From positions 1 through 64,000 of the forward strand of contig JAJZDN010000007.1 in assembly GCA_021805985.1 (NCBI GenBank): a DNA stretch of 64,000 nt. The letters run 5' to 3'. The notes beneath the pieces are model-generated. The model made no database searches, was not told where the DNA came from, and was given only the letters and a program-made list of their open reading frames with translations. Both the position numbers and the translations under genes were made by a program. Positions 16,395-25,506 of the stretch are shown one piece after another; position 1 is the first letter of the stretch, and each line of letters opens with the position of its first letter. The stretch comes from Planctomycetota bacterium (lineage in GTDB: Bacteria; Planctomycetota; Phycisphaerae; WQYP01).

Positions 16395-18953
16395 TCAGCC
16401 GTCAACGGTTTCAAGCTTGGCGTAACTGAGCATCAACGTGCGGCGGCCCGATGCCTGAAAATTTATTTCAACACGGTAATCTCCACCAACTTCATCAACG
16501 CCTTCAACCCGGCCGATACCGAATTTGGCGTGGCGTACCAGCGTGCCCCGGCGGAAACGGGTATTGCCAACCGCCGGTGATTCCTGCACCGGTCGTGCGG
16601 CCGGCCGTCCCTGCCCCATCGGAGAATATCCGCGCGGGGCGTGATAGCTGGCCCCATCACGAAACCCCGGGGAGCCTGCGGGGCGTTGAAGAATGGTGAG
16701 GTCCACAACGTCCAGACAATCATCAGGAATTTCAGCGAGAAAGCGCGATGGATTTTTCGCTTCACTGCGGCCCATCATCGTGCGATACGCGGCGCGGGTT
16801 AAAATCAGGTGTTTCATCGCACGCGTAATACCGACAAAAGCCAGCCGACGCTCCTCTTCCAAATTCATTTCCGCCGCGTTTGAGCCGAACATGCGCTGAT
16901 GAGGAATTAACCCGTCTTCCATGCCGACCATAGCGACAACCGGAAACTCCAGGCCCTTGGCGGCGTGGAGCGTCATCAGCGTGACGGCCGCGTTCTGGTC
17001 CTTCATGCGGTCTGTATCAGAAACCAGCGTGACTTGGGTGAGATATTCCTGCAGGCTGCCGCCGGGATTCTGGCGGTCAAATTCAGCGGCGACATTGACA
17101 AGTTCCAGGATATTGGCGTTGCGCTGTTCATCGTCTTCGCCGGAACCGGACTTGATGAGTTTCATCCCTGATTGCTCAATGACCGCCTCCATTATTTCAG
17201 CAACCGGTATTACCGAGGAAACATCAGTTTCAGCCAGCGATGAATTATCTGCAAAATCCACAGATGCTTCGGGTATCTCAAAATTTGAACCGGCTGCATC
17301 GGATGCACTACCATCGGCGGCCAAGAGCGGATCAAATAGAGGGTCGAACGGGGCATCTTCTGCGGCTGGGCCATTAGCGGAAGCATTCCCATCAATGAAA
17401 TCGTCATTGGCGGAAAAATCGAACATCCCGGATGCAGATTCTGCGGGTTCCCCAGATTCCGCAGAATTTACACTGCCAGCATCATTTTGCTCAGCAATTC
17501 CCGGGGATGAACGGACAAATTCCTTTCGCCAGGAATCAATCATTGCGGCAAATCTGCGAGAGGCTTCGCCGGCGCGTTTGGGAAGTCCCTCAATGCTTTC
17601 CGCCCGGCGGCAGGCTTCCATCAGCATAAGTCCATGTTCATTGGCGTAGCCGGCCAGACGAGCCACGCTGGTAGACCCGATGGATCGCGCGGGTACATTA
17701 ATCACGCGTTCCAGACTGATATTGTCTTCCGGCGTGGTGATCAGACGCAGGTAGGCGATTATGTCCTTGACTTCCCTGCGGCCGTAGAATTCTGTGCCAC
17801 GGATGATCTGGTATGGCACGCCGGATTTCATCAAGGCATCTTCCAGTACCCGGGTCATCGCGTTGATGCGGTACATCACGGCCATTTTCTCCCAGCCGAT
17901 GTTCTGCTGATCATGAAATTCCTTAAGGCGTTTGACCAGTTCCTGAGCCTCGGCATGTTCATCGGCGCAGACCAGAGCCAGAATTTTAGGACCGGTTTCA
18001 TTTTCGGTCCAGAGATCTTTGTTTTTCCTGGCTATATTGTTGGAGATCAAGGCAGACGCCGCTTTGAGAATTATTTTGGTGCTGCGGTAATTCTGCTCGA
18101 GCAGCACGACCTTAGCGTTGGGAAAAAATTGCTCAAATTCCAGAATATTGGACAAATTGGCCCCCCGCCATCCATAAATGGATTGATCCGGATCGCCGGT
18201 GACGCAGATATTTTTATGGCTCATGGCCAGCATGTGAGCAATGACAAACTGGGCGTGATTCGTATCCTGATATTCATCAATGAGGATATAGCGAAACCTT
18301 TCCTGCAACTGGGTTCGCACATCGGCATGATCGCGCAGCATAACGGCGGTTTTAAAAAGAAGGTCGTCGAAATCGACGCCTTTGTTTTCGTTCATCAGTT
18401 GCTCATACGCCATGTAGGCACGGGCGATGTTACGATCATTAAACATGGTGGCGGTTTTACTGAACGCCTCAGCGGATTTGAGTTTACTTTTGGCATCACT
18501 AATAGCGCTTAGCACACGATCAGGTTTCATGGAATCCGGGGAAAGGCCGGCTTTTTCCATGGCTTGCTTAACCAGTTTAAGCTGATCGGACGTGTCCATA
18601 ATATTGAAATTAGGAGCCAGGCCCATTACCGGAGCATATTCTCGCAGAAGCCGGGCGCAGAGGCTGTGAAACGTCGCCACAGTTACGCCACGGGAAAGTC
18701 GCGGGGGCATGGCGCGCAGCAAGTCCAGCGTGCGATGCCGCATTTCTCCAGCGGCCTTATTGGTAAATGTGACCGCCAGAATATTCCATGGAGGAATGCC
18801 GTTGGCAGCCATGTATGCAATTCGGCGGGTAATGGTGCGGGTTTTGCCCGAACCGGCGCCGGCCAATACCAGCAGCGGCCCGTCGATGTGGGAAGCGGCC
18901 TCACGCTGCGGCGGTGTTAAACCTTCAAGAATTTCATTCGCATCAACCGACAT
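16395..18953 (-). CDS. uvrD: UvrD/PcrA-type ATP-dependent DNA helicase
   Basis: A superfamily 1A 3'-5' helicase for nucleotide excision and mismatch repair and for removing RecA or stalled polymerases. The 852 residues carry all motifs in order: Walker A GAGSGKT (32-38), FTNKAAGEM, TFHSLCARLL, DEYQDTN, GDPDQSIYGWRGA, EQNYRST, then LMTLHAAKGLEFPVVAMVG and the PcrA-like tail with FRRGTLVRHAKFGIGRVE, which ends in the tudor-like C-terminal domain. Odd feature: residues about 480-595, inside domain 2B, are an acidic, Ser/Ala/Asp-rich low-complexity stretch absent from typical PcrA. It follows hemA on the same strand, 212 bases downstream. Confidence 0.95.
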   Translation of the reverse strand: MSVDANEILEGLTPPQREAASHIDGPLLVLAGAGSGKTRTITRRIAYMAANGIPPWNILAVTFTNKAAGEMRHRTLDLLRAMPPRLSRGVTVATFHSLCARLLREYAPVMGLAPNFNIMDTSDQLKLVKQAMEKAGLSPDSMKPDRVLSAISDAKSKLKSAEAFSKTATMFNDRNIARAYMAYEQLMNENKGVDFDDLLFKTAVMLRDHADVRTQLQERFRYILIDEYQDTNHAQFVIAHMLAMSHKNICVTGDPDQSIYGWRGANLSNILEFEQFFPNAKVVLLEQNYRSTKIILKAASALISNNIARKNKDLWTENETGPKILALVCADEHAEAQELVKRLKEFHDQQNIGWEKMAVMYRINAMTRVLEDALMKSGVPYQIIRGTEFYGRREVKDIIAYLRLITTPEDNISLERVINVPARSIGSTSVARLAGYANEHGLMLMEACRRAESIEGLPKRAGEASRRFAAMIDSWRKEFVRSSPGIAEQNDAGSVNSAESGEPAESASGMFDFSANDDFIDGNASANGPAAEDAPFDPLFDPLLAADGSASDAAGSNFEIPEASVDFADNSSLAETDVSSVIPVAEIMEAVIEQSGMKLIKSGSGEDDEQRNANILELVNVAAEFDRQNPGGSLQEYLTQVTLVSDTDRMKDQNAAVTLMTLHAAKGLEFPVVAMVGMEDGLIPHQRMFGSNAAEMNLEEERRLAFVGITRAMKHLILTRAAYRTMMGRSEAKNPSRFLAEIPDDCLDVVDLTILQRPAGSPGFRDGASYHAPRGYSPMGQGRPAARPVQESPAVGNTRFRRGTLVRHAKFGIGRVEGVDEVGGDYRVEINFQASGRRTLMLSYAKLETVDG

Positions 18954-19065
18954 CCAAGAACCTCAATTACGTTCATCCACTGGCCATAGGCACAGGATAA
19001 AACTGTTACTATACACCAAGCGGACACGATGGCGAATCCAAGATTTTTCCAGGAGCCTTTCCGAG

Positions 19066-19190
19066 AAATCGCCGGGGTGCGACAGCGTGATTTTTTACCT
19101 CTCGGAAGAGCGTCGCGGCATAGAGCGCCGTGGTGACAACCCGGTGGTTGGTTGGCGGCACTGGTTCAACCACCGGATTTATCTTCCGGG
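19066..19190 (+). repeat. Dispersed repeat family 2, copy 2 (about 125 bp), supplies the hemA stop codon
   Basis: The counterpart of 14775-14900: CGCCGGGG, CTCGGAAGAGC, TAGAGCGCCG, TGGTGACAACCCGGTGG, then a perfect 9-base stem CGGTGGTTG/CAACCACCG. On the minus strand its end encodes the last residues of hemA (PEDKSGG) and the stop codon at 19166-19168. Confidence 0.82.
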
Positions 19191-20512
19191 GTTTTTTCCG
19201 GTTCAGAGCGGGGCGATTCCGGCGGCAGCAAATGAAATAACTCTTGAATGGCACCGGCAAGGTGAATGCGCCGGTGGTGAACTTCCTGTGTCGTTAATTC
19301 CGTCACCGGCACATGAAGAATTTTCCCCACGAGCCGATGGGCCATTTTACGAACAGCCTGCTTTTGTGATTCGCTAAACTCCGGATTGGCAGCCAGAAGT
19401 GCATCCAATTCCTGATCGCTGATTTGCCGACAGTGGTGATACAGCGCCTTGACCACGGGGCCGGTGTTACGCGCCGCAAGAAAATGCATGAAATCCGCGA
19501 TATGGCGTTGGATAATTTCGCGGCTCAAGTCCACTTTGGCCCCGCGTTGGCCCCGATTATTTTGGGCCACGCGTTCCAGGTCGTCGATGTTATAAAGATA
19601 AACATTACCCAGTCGTGCAACTTGGGAATCCACATCGCGGGGTACCGCGATATCCACAATCACCAACGGGCGATATTGCCGGGCTTTCATCAGCGGTTTA
19701 AGCATTTCGGTGGTGATAACCGGCACGGGTGAGCCGGTGCTGGTTAGCACAATGTCCGCGGCGGTTAATAGCTCATGGAGGCGGGAAAAATCAGCGGACT
19801 CCAGACGATACCGCCCCGCCATTTCGGCGCTTTTCTCGGCCGTGCGGTTGGTGACAATCGTACGGCCCGGATGCACTGCCATCAGGTGTTGCAACATGAG
19901 AGCTGCCATTTTCCCCGCACCGACCAGCAACACGGTCTTATCATTAAAGCCATCGAACACCCCGCGCAGCAAATCTACCGCGACACTGGCGACCGACACA
20001 TGGCCATCCCCCAAACCAGTCTGTTCATGCACGTCTTTGGCGGCGGCAAAGGACCGCTGAAATAGCGCATGAAATACAGGCCCCACCGCCTGAACCGCAG
20101 CCGCCCTTTGATAGGCATGTTTCACCTGACTGAGAATTTGCGTTTCCCCCAACACCAGAGAATCCAGAGAACTTACTACGTTAAATAAATGTTCCACCAC
20201 AGCCTGCTGCTGCATGCGATAAATGCTGCCACCGGCTTCCGCGGAAGCGACGCCTCGGTTATCGGCAAGAAATGCAACCAGTTCATCGGCCGTGGGTAGC
20301 GGGCTGCCATGTGGGGCGGCGTAAAGTTCCACGCGGTTACAGGTGGAAATAATGATCACTTCGGAAGATGGGAAGCGTTGCTTAAAGGCCAGCAGTGCCT
20401 CTTCCGCGGCCTGATCGGAAAAGGCCAGAGCCTCCCGCAGGCGCACCGGTGCCGTGCGATGGTTCAGCCCCACCATCAGGACGGATGTTTCAGATGGAAT
20501 AATATTTTCCAT
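19166..20512 (-). CDS. hemA: Glutamyl-tRNA reductase
   Basis: Reduces glutamyl-tRNA(Glu) with NADPH to glutamate-1-semialdehyde, the first committed step of C5-pathway tetrapyrrole synthesis. The 448-residue protein shows VGLNHRTAPVRLREAL, the catalytic cysteine in STCNRVELYA (Cys58), NVVSSLDSLVLGETQILSQVK, the nucleotide fold VLLVGAGKMA and TNRTAEKSAEMA, and the dimerisation helix region near the end. It ends a minus-strand cluster: sirC-like, CcsA/HemX-like, hemA, with a 19-base gap before it. The C-terminal residues PEDKSGG and the stop codon lie in dispersed repeat family 2, so the tail is probably acquired. Confidence 0.96.
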   Translation of the reverse strand: MENIIPSETSVLMVGLNHRTAPVRLREALAFSDQAAEEALLAFKQRFPSSEVIIISTCNRVELYAAPHGSPLPTADELVAFLADNRGVASAEAGGSIYRMQQQAVVEHLFNVVSSLDSLVLGETQILSQVKHAYQRAAAVQAVGPVFHALFQRSFAAAKDVHEQTGLGDGHVSVASVAVDLLRGVFDGFNDKTVLLVGAGKMAALMLQHLMAVHPGRTIVTNRTAEKSAEMAGRYRLESADFSRLHELLTAADIVLTSTGSPVPVITTEMLKPLMKARQYRPLVIVDIAVPRDVDSQVARLGNVYLYNIDDLERVAQNNRGQRGAKVDLSREIIQRHIADFMHFLAARNTGPVVKALYHHCRQISDQELDALLAANPEFSESQKQAVRKMAHRLVGKILHVPVTELTTQEVHHRRIHLAGAIQELFHLLPPESPRSEPEKTPEDKSGG

Positions 20513-20531
20513 AAGCGAGCTTACAAAACCT

Positions 20532-21398
20532 TTATAACATGAGGGCGAAAACCGTCATCAGTAAAGCAAATCCAATAATACTTAACCAGGCGCATCGCGC
20601 GCCACGCAAGATCGGTACAAACCGCATATTTAATAGCGATCCATACACCAGCCAAACCACGGCGGTCAATAAAACCTTTGGAGAAAAATACCAGTGCCTT
20701 CCCATGAGCTGCGGGTCACGAACCGCCCGAAAAATGCCGGTAATGGCCGCCAGCGTCAACAACGCAAACCCCAGCACAATAGCGTGACGGGTAAATTTTT
20801 CTATCGAGGCTAAGGAGGGTAAAGCAAATAAGTCCCATCCAGCCTGCCCCCGCTTTTTCAACCGGCGGTCGGCCAGTAGATAAGTAATTCCTCCCACACA
20901 CCCGGCCGCAAAGCTTGCGGTACCCAGCAGTACACTGGCAATGTGTGCGGCCACCCATGGATTATGCGCACCAAAATGCTTTACTCCGGAAAGGCCCAGC
21001 ACAATTCCCAGCACCATCAACGCAAAAATCATGGGAAGTAAAAAGGTGGCCAAGGCCCACAAATGACGCGTCCAGCGCAAATAGGCCCAAAGCAGAGATA
21101 ACACCAGTCCCAACAGCAAAAATGCGTCAAAATAATCTGACAAGGGCAACGTGATACGGTGGGCGTCAACCATGCGGCTAATCAACAAAAGCGTGGTTAG
21201 AAATACGCCGTTGCCCACCGCCCAATTGGGGGAAATGGGCACGGTGCTTTTAACCGATGCATTCTGCAAGGCAGCGCGCCGCCGGCCGGATATCTGGAAT
21301 TGCAGCCAGAAGGCGGCGAGAAACGACAACGCCGCTCCGCTGGCAGCCGCAAACTGTAAAACTGTCAGATGCGTGTATGGTTCTATAGAACTGGACAT
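20532..21398 (-). CDS. CcsA/HemX-family membrane protein (cytochrome c assembly type)
   Basis: A 288-residue protein with about eight membrane helices. The C-terminal region (WYFSPKVLLTAVVWLVYG) and HPWVAAHIASVLLGTASFA-type helices fit the CcsA/CcmC/HemX family, members of which handle heme or modulate HemA levels. In many bacteria a HemX-like gene stands next to hemA, as here. It starts only six bases after the stop of the sirC-like gene and lies 19 bases ahead of hemA, so the three form one operon. Whether it acts in cytochrome c maturation or in controlling HemA cannot be decided; no other cytochrome c assembly gene is in the window. Confidence 0.82.
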   Translation of the reverse strand: MSSSIEPYTHLTVLQFAAASGAALSFLAAFWLQFQISGRRRAALQNASVKSTVPISPNWAVGNGVFLTTLLLISRMVDAHRITLPLSDYFDAFLLLGLVLSLLWAYLRWTRHLWALATFLLPMIFALMVLGIVLGLSGVKHFGAHNPWVAAHIASVLLGTASFAAGCVGGITYLLADRRLKKRGQAGWDLFALPSLASIEKFTRHAIVLGFALLTLAAITGIFRAVRDPQLMGRHWYFSPKVLLTAVVWLVYGSLLNMRFVPILRGARCAWLSIIGFALLMTVFALML

Positions 21399-21404
21399 GA
21401 TCTA

Positions 21405-22094
21405 CTAAACCCTCGGTTCCGTTGCCGGATCGGCAAGCGTGGCGGACGGATTCATGGCTTCCGTCAGCCACTGCTGGAAAAGTTTTTCGGCCTCTGTTTC
21501 CCCGGCTTTCCGGAGCGTATCCCGCATGAGCTCACCGGATAGCCGCTGCAAAAGCTTGCGGCGAAGCTCGACATCGGAAACCTGCTGCAACACTTCCCTT
21601 CGCCACCCTGCGGATAACTGTATCTGCTGGATGAGCACAGGATCCATGGAGTGCGTCAGTTGCCGCGCCAACTTTCCGGATAAGCCCGGAGATGCACCAC
21701 CGGAAGTTACCGCCAAAGTCACGGGACCGCAACGTTGGACTGCAGGACCAATAAAATCACCAGCCAGCGGCATATCGCACCGGCAACACAGTATCCCCCG
21801 CGCAACGGAATCAGCATAGATCCTCGCATTTACTGACTCATTATTCGTTGCGGCAAATACGATAGCCCAGCGGGCGGCCCCTGGAAGGGCCAGACAGTCC
21901 GTCTCATAGGCTGACGTGATACATTGCACCGCCGACAACGCCGCAAAATCCGGATGGAATTCCAGGCTCACTACCGTCACCAGCGCCCCAGCGGCTAGGA
22001 GACCTTCCGCTTTACGCAAGGCAACCGCCCCGCCGCCGACGATCAGCACCGGTCTTGCATTGAGCCTGAGAAATATGGGGTAAACGTCATCCAT
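21405..22094 (-). CDS. Precorrin-2 dehydrogenase / sirohydrochlorin ferrochelatase-like (SirC/CysG N-terminal type)
   Basis: Oxidises precorrin-2 to sirohydrochlorin (and in bifunctional members inserts iron) on the way to siroheme or heme by the siroheme route. The 229 residues start YPIFLRLNARPVLIVGGG with AVALRKAEGLLAAGALVTVV, the NAD-binding fold of CysG-N/Met8p, followed by AATNNESVN and the CRCDMPLAGDFIGPA segment and GGASPGLSGKLARQL. It is a stand-alone version without the methyltransferase half. It leads the sirC-ccsA-hemA cluster, so the genes act on one pathway. Confidence 0.9.
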   Translation of the reverse strand: MDDVYPIFLRLNARPVLIVGGGAVALRKAEGLLAAGALVTVVSLEFHPDFAALSAVQCITSAYETDCLALPGAARWAIVFAATNNESVNARIYADSVARGILCCRCDMPLAGDFIGPAVQRCGPVTLAVTSGGASPGLSGKLARQLTHSMDPVLIQQIQLSAGWRREVLQQVSDVELRRKLLQRLSGELMRDTLRKAGETEAEKLFQQWLTEAMNPSATLADPATEPRV

Positions 22095-22150
22095 TATTGC
22101 TCTATTTTAGCAAAAAGAGGTCTGTATGTCTTATGTGGATTAGCAAGCGC

Positions 22151-22432
22151 TTATTTGAAGCCCTGGGGGCCGCCAGATTTAAAATATTTTTTCTCAATAG
22201 CCGTGGTTAGATCAATTCCATGGATATTGGCCAACGTGCAAAGCCACGCCACGACATCGGCAAATTCCTCTTCCTGATTGGCCCGATCATTGCCTTGTAA
22301 CGCGGTGGCTAATTCACCAACTTCTTCGATCAGCCACATGAATGTCGGTGCCGAGCCGCGTTGAATATCCCGGGCGGAATATTTATCACGAATATGATCT
22401 TGAAATTGTTGAATGGTGAGATTTTTGGACAT
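22151..22432 (-). CDS. MazG-like nucleotide pyrophosphohydrolase
   Basis: A compact 93-residue all-alpha NTP pyrophosphohydrolase of the MazG/dCTPase superfamily, which hydrolyses (deoxy)nucleoside triphosphates to monophosphates. The metal-binding pattern is clear: WLIEEVGELATAL (EExxE) followed by EEEFADVVAWLCTLAN (ExxD). AAGG before the ATG is a fair ribosome binding site. It sits between the RDD gene (32 bases upstream) and the sirC-like gene (56 bases downstream) on one strand and may share their transcript; its connection to heme synthesis is not evident. Confidence 0.9.
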   Translation of the reverse strand: MSKNLTIQQFQDHIRDKYSARDIQRGSAPTFMWLIEEVGELATALQGNDRANQEEEFADVVAWLCTLANIHGIDLTTAIEKKYFKSGGPQGFK

Positions 22433-22464
22433 TTTTTACCTTTCATTGCTTTAGCATCTGTGCT

Positions 22465-24234
22465 CTACCCGTCATTCGCCTGCACCACTACGGTCCGCGC
22501 CAGGATGTCGCCAATGCGCTGACGATCCGGCGATACGAACATGAATACGAGCACCACTATGGCGATTAACTCGGGAATGCGAAATAAATTCCGCGTCAGC
22601 AACGCGACAAATCCGGGGCGCTGGCCTGTTAAATCCACCACGCGAAGTCCCAGAATCCACTTCCCCAAAGACCGGGCGAAAATCAGTTCCCCCACAGTTA
22701 CGTGTAGTTCATAAATCGCCAGGAGCCACAAAAACTGTGGAGACTGCAGCAGTTTTTGGGGATTAAACAACAAGTCCAATGACGCGCCGGCCATTTTTAC
22801 CCAATCTTGCCGTGAATACAGATGAAACACCAGCATAACAATCAAGGCAGAGAGCGCTAAATCTATGGCGGCTGCACCGAACCGGCGGTACAGTCGTGCC
22901 ACCTTGAATTCGGCACTGACTTTAAGCGCACCAAAGGGTTCCTTGCGTCGCCAAACAGATAATGCCAGAAGCACAATCAGAGCGGCAAAAATGATACGTT
23001 CATAAGCACCCGGAGCCGGGGGTAATGTCGCCAGGGGAGCAATACTTTCCGGGCCTTGCAGTAATTTGCCGGAAAGGTTGAATGTATATTGTGAAAGCTT
23101 TTGGCCCTGCTGACGCAGAAGAATCGCAAAGCAATCGCCATCCCGCCCCATGGCTATGTCAGCAAAGGCACTGCCGACAATGGCCGATACCAGAGGCTTA
23201 GTCCAAGGCGTCAACTGAATTTTTCCGCCCGCTGACACGCGTAAGGCGTTAATAGTCGTTCGCCCGGCGACGCCGGAAGAACTCCACGCCAAAACGCCTT
23301 GGCGGCCAAACTGTACACCAAGAATTCCGTGTGCGGCGTGGCTGAGCGGAATTGATGGCAGCAGTTCCCAATTCGGGTGGGCCGCGGTGAAATTCATGGC
23401 TTGCACAGAGAGAATGTGTCCGCCTGTTAAGTGGAACAAGATCAACTGATGACTGACGACCATGAGTACCATTCGGCCGGTGATCAGGGAATTTGAGAAA
23501 ACAGCAGGCAAAGCGGGTGTCGGGAGCACAGACCAATGATTGTTATGAAGTTTCAGAAAATGCCAGGCAGGCACAGCTTTTGGCACTCCCGCAGGCATTG
23601 TGGCTGCTGGTGCGTGCACCGGTTTCAGGGAACCTGGCATTCCGTCGGCCAGAGTATGCACCCGGGCAAGAATCCGCTGCGCGGGCGAAACCTCAGGTTT
23701 TTCTGCGCTGGCTGCTGTGCCGTAAGTCAGAAGATAAACATCTCCGTTCACGCTGGCTGCGGCCACGGGCGAAAAGTCGCCGGGCATTGTTGGCAGGCTT
23801 ATGGATTCCTTACGCCCAAAACAAACCCCATATCCATGTTGGAAAAACAGGTAAATACCCTGCTTCATACCGCCGCTGTCCGGATTTTCTGTCGCCACGG
23901 CGCATAGAGGAACACCCGTAAAGTGGCCCGCTGAGATTTGCCGCCAGAGGGCGGCGTTGCCATGCCGGGCATTGAGGGCGTGAGACAATAATTCAAATTG
24001 TGCCTGGGGAGTAGGCTTGATGCGTTGGGCGGGAACGGCCAGCCATAAATGTTCTTTGCTGCCGGCTGCCAGGAGCCGAGGCACTGCGATAACGCGCGGA
24101 ACAGACGTTTTTTTAGCAATGGGCACTGGGGCGGTACTGGCTGGAAGCGCCGACAGCATGCCCCCGCTAGTCGCCAAAATCGCTCCGATTGCGAAGGATA
24201 CCAATAGACCAATACAGTTGACGGAATTTCTCAT
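22465..24234 (-). CDS. RDD-domain membrane protein with large extracytoplasmic N-terminal region
   Basis: A 589-residue protein in two parts. An N-terminal signal-like helix leads a region of about 400 residues of repeated beta-type sequence (perhaps a propeller; unrecognised). Then come a membrane helix and an RDD domain: VARLYRRFGAAAIDLALSAL, LFARSLGKWILGLRVVDL and RQRIGDILARTVVV. RDD proteins are poorly understood; some are linked to ion exchange. It is the first gene of the minus-strand cluster leading to hemA and is divergent from hemB, with a 102-base shared promoter region. Confidence 0.82.
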   Translation of the reverse strand: MRNSVNCIGLLVSFAIGAILATSGGMLSALPASTAPVPIAKKTSVPRVIAVPRLLAAGSKEHLWLAVPAQRIKPTPQAQFELLSHALNARHGNAALWRQISAGHFTGVPLCAVATENPDSGGMKQGIYLFFQHGYGVCFGRKESISLPTMPGDFSPVAAASVNGDVYLLTYGTAASAEKPEVSPAQRILARVHTLADGMPGSLKPVHAPAATMPAGVPKAVPAWHFLKLHNNHWSVLPTPALPAVFSNSLITGRMVLMVVSHQLILFHLTGGHILSVQAMNFTAAHPNWELLPSIPLSHAAHGILGVQFGRQGVLAWSSSGVAGRTTINALRVSAGGKIQLTPWTKPLVSAIVGSAFADIAMGRDGDCFAILLRQQGQKLSQYTFNLSGKLLQGPESIAPLATLPPAPGAYERIIFAALIVLLALSVWRRKEPFGALKVSAEFKVARLYRRFGAAAIDLALSALIVMLVFHLYSRQDWVKMAGASLDLLFNPQKLLQSPQFLWLLAIYELHVTVGELIFARSLGKWILGLRVVDLTGQRPGFVALLTRNLFRIPELIAIVVLVFMFVSPDRQRIGDILARTVVVQANDG

Positions 24235-24336
24235 GCACCTATTTTAGGGCTGACGGGCAAACTTCGCGACTGGACCCGACAAAGATATGGGTATCCGGAG
24301 TTTACGCAGCCCATAATTGGTATATCATGGTCAAGC

Positions 24337-25404
24337 ATGAGCGAGTCATTTACAACAACGCGCTTGCGCCGGCTGCGGCGCGGCAGCATTCTTAGAGATA
24401 TGCTGGCGCAAACCACCCTTGCCCCCACCCATTTTGTCGCGCCGCTGTTTGTACGAAGCGGGCAGGGTATTCGCCGGCCCATTCTCAGCATGCCGGGGCA
24501 GTTTCAGCTTTCCCCGGATATGGCGTTGGAGGAACTCTCGGACATGGCAGCGCGCGGCATAAAAGCGTACCTGCTTTTTGGCGTGGTGGATGCCGAGGAT
24601 AAAGATGAATCCGGCAGTCATGCGCATGATCCGAACAATGCGGTCTGCACGACGTTGCGGCTGGCGCGTGATGCAGGAATAAACATGCTGGCAATAACGG
24701 ATTTATGCTATTGCGAGTACACCAGCCACGGTCATTGCGGACCGCTGACGCAGGGTACGGACAAAACTTCCCGGCGCAAAACTGACAAATTCACGACATC
24801 CAAGCGTAGCAAAACATTATCCGTGCCTCTTGCCACGGTGGATAATGACGCCACGATCGCACAGCTGGGCCGGCAGGCGGTACTGCACGCCCGGGCCGGC
24901 GCGGATATGGTGGCACCGTCCGGCATGATGGATCATGCGGTTGCCGCCATTCGTGCAGCGCTTGATTCCGCAGGTTTTCCCGACACATCCATACTTAGCT
25001 ATGCGGTAAAATATGCCAGCGGGTTTTACGGACCGTTTCGCGAAGCGGCTGAATCACCGCCGCAGTTTGGGGATCGGCGGGGTTATCAGATGGATTTTCG
25101 CCGTGATTCGCGTGAAGCTGTGCGCGAGGCCCTGTTGGATGTCGGCGAAGGTGCCGATATGGTCATGGTTAAACCGGGCATGGCCTATCTGGATATACTT
25201 TCGGCGGTCAGGCAGGCCGTTGATGTGCCCTGTGCCGTGTATCAGGTAAGCGGGGAATACGCCATGTTTAAAGCGGCGGCGCAGGCGGGCTGGATTGATG
25301 AAAAACAGTGCGTTCTAGAAATGATGCACGCCTTTCGACGGGCGGGAGCCGCCTTTATTATTACCTACTACGCCTCGGAAATTGTTGAATGGCTTAGCCA
25401 ATAG
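24337..25404 (+). CDS. hemB: Delta-aminolevulinic acid dehydratase (porphobilinogen synthase)
   Basis: Condenses two 5-aminolevulinate molecules into porphobilinogen. The 355 residues include the zinc-site cysteines Cys124, Cys126 and Cys134 (DLCYCEYTSHGHCG), so this is a zinc-dependent form, and the two active-site lysines Lys225 (YAVKYASGFYGPF) and Lys279 (MVMVKPGMAYLD). Odd feature: between the zinc loop and the conserved VDND (residues about 139-167) there is a basic insertion rich in Lys, Thr and Ser that typical HemB proteins lack. The gene is divergent from the hemA cluster and precedes the leuA leader. Confidence 0.96.
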   Translation: MSESFTTTRLRRLRRGSILRDMLAQTTLAPTHFVAPLFVRSGQGIRRPILSMPGQFQLSPDMALEELSDMAARGIKAYLLFGVVDAEDKDESGSHAHDPNNAVCTTLRLARDAGINMLAITDLCYCEYTSHGHCGPLTQGTDKTSRRKTDKFTTSKRSKTLSVPLATVDNDATIAQLGRQAVLHARAGADMVAPSGMMDHAVAAIRAALDSAGFPDTSILSYAVKYASGFYGPFREAAESPPQFGDRRGYQMDFRRDSREAVREALLDVGEGADMVMVKPGMAYLDILSAVRQAVDVPCAVYQVSGEYAMFKAAAQAGWIDEKQCVLEMMHAFRRAGAAFIITYYASEIVEWLSQ

Positions 25405-25409
25405 ACACA

Positions 25410-25436
25410 GCCGACACAGAGCCGACAGGGCCGACA
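25410..25436 (+). repeat. Three GCCGACA motifs just upstream of the leu promoter
   Basis: GCCGACA occurs at 25410, 25421 and 25430, ending seven bases before the -35 box. They may be a regulator site or one of the short degenerate repeats common in this genome; similar ACCGACA copies occur near 37645-37665. Confidence 0.45.
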
Positions 25437-25442
25437 TGGCCG

Positions 25443-25471
25443 TTGACTTTTCTTCGGGTACCGGCTATAAA
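25443..25471 (+). promoter_or_regulatory. Sigma-70 promoter of the leu leader
   Basis: TTGACT (25443-25448), a 17-base spacer and TATAAA (25466-25471). Transcription would start near 25478, 29 bases before the leader peptide ATG. This is the best-looking promoter in the window. Confidence 0.75.
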
Positions 25472-25506
25472 TTAAATCAGATTGGAAAAACGGGAAACCT
25501 TTAACC

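Noticed and set aside
16921..18512. Two long plus-strand frames (242 and 292 codons)
   Set aside because: Both are antisense shadows of the intact uvrD gene, mirroring its codon pattern.
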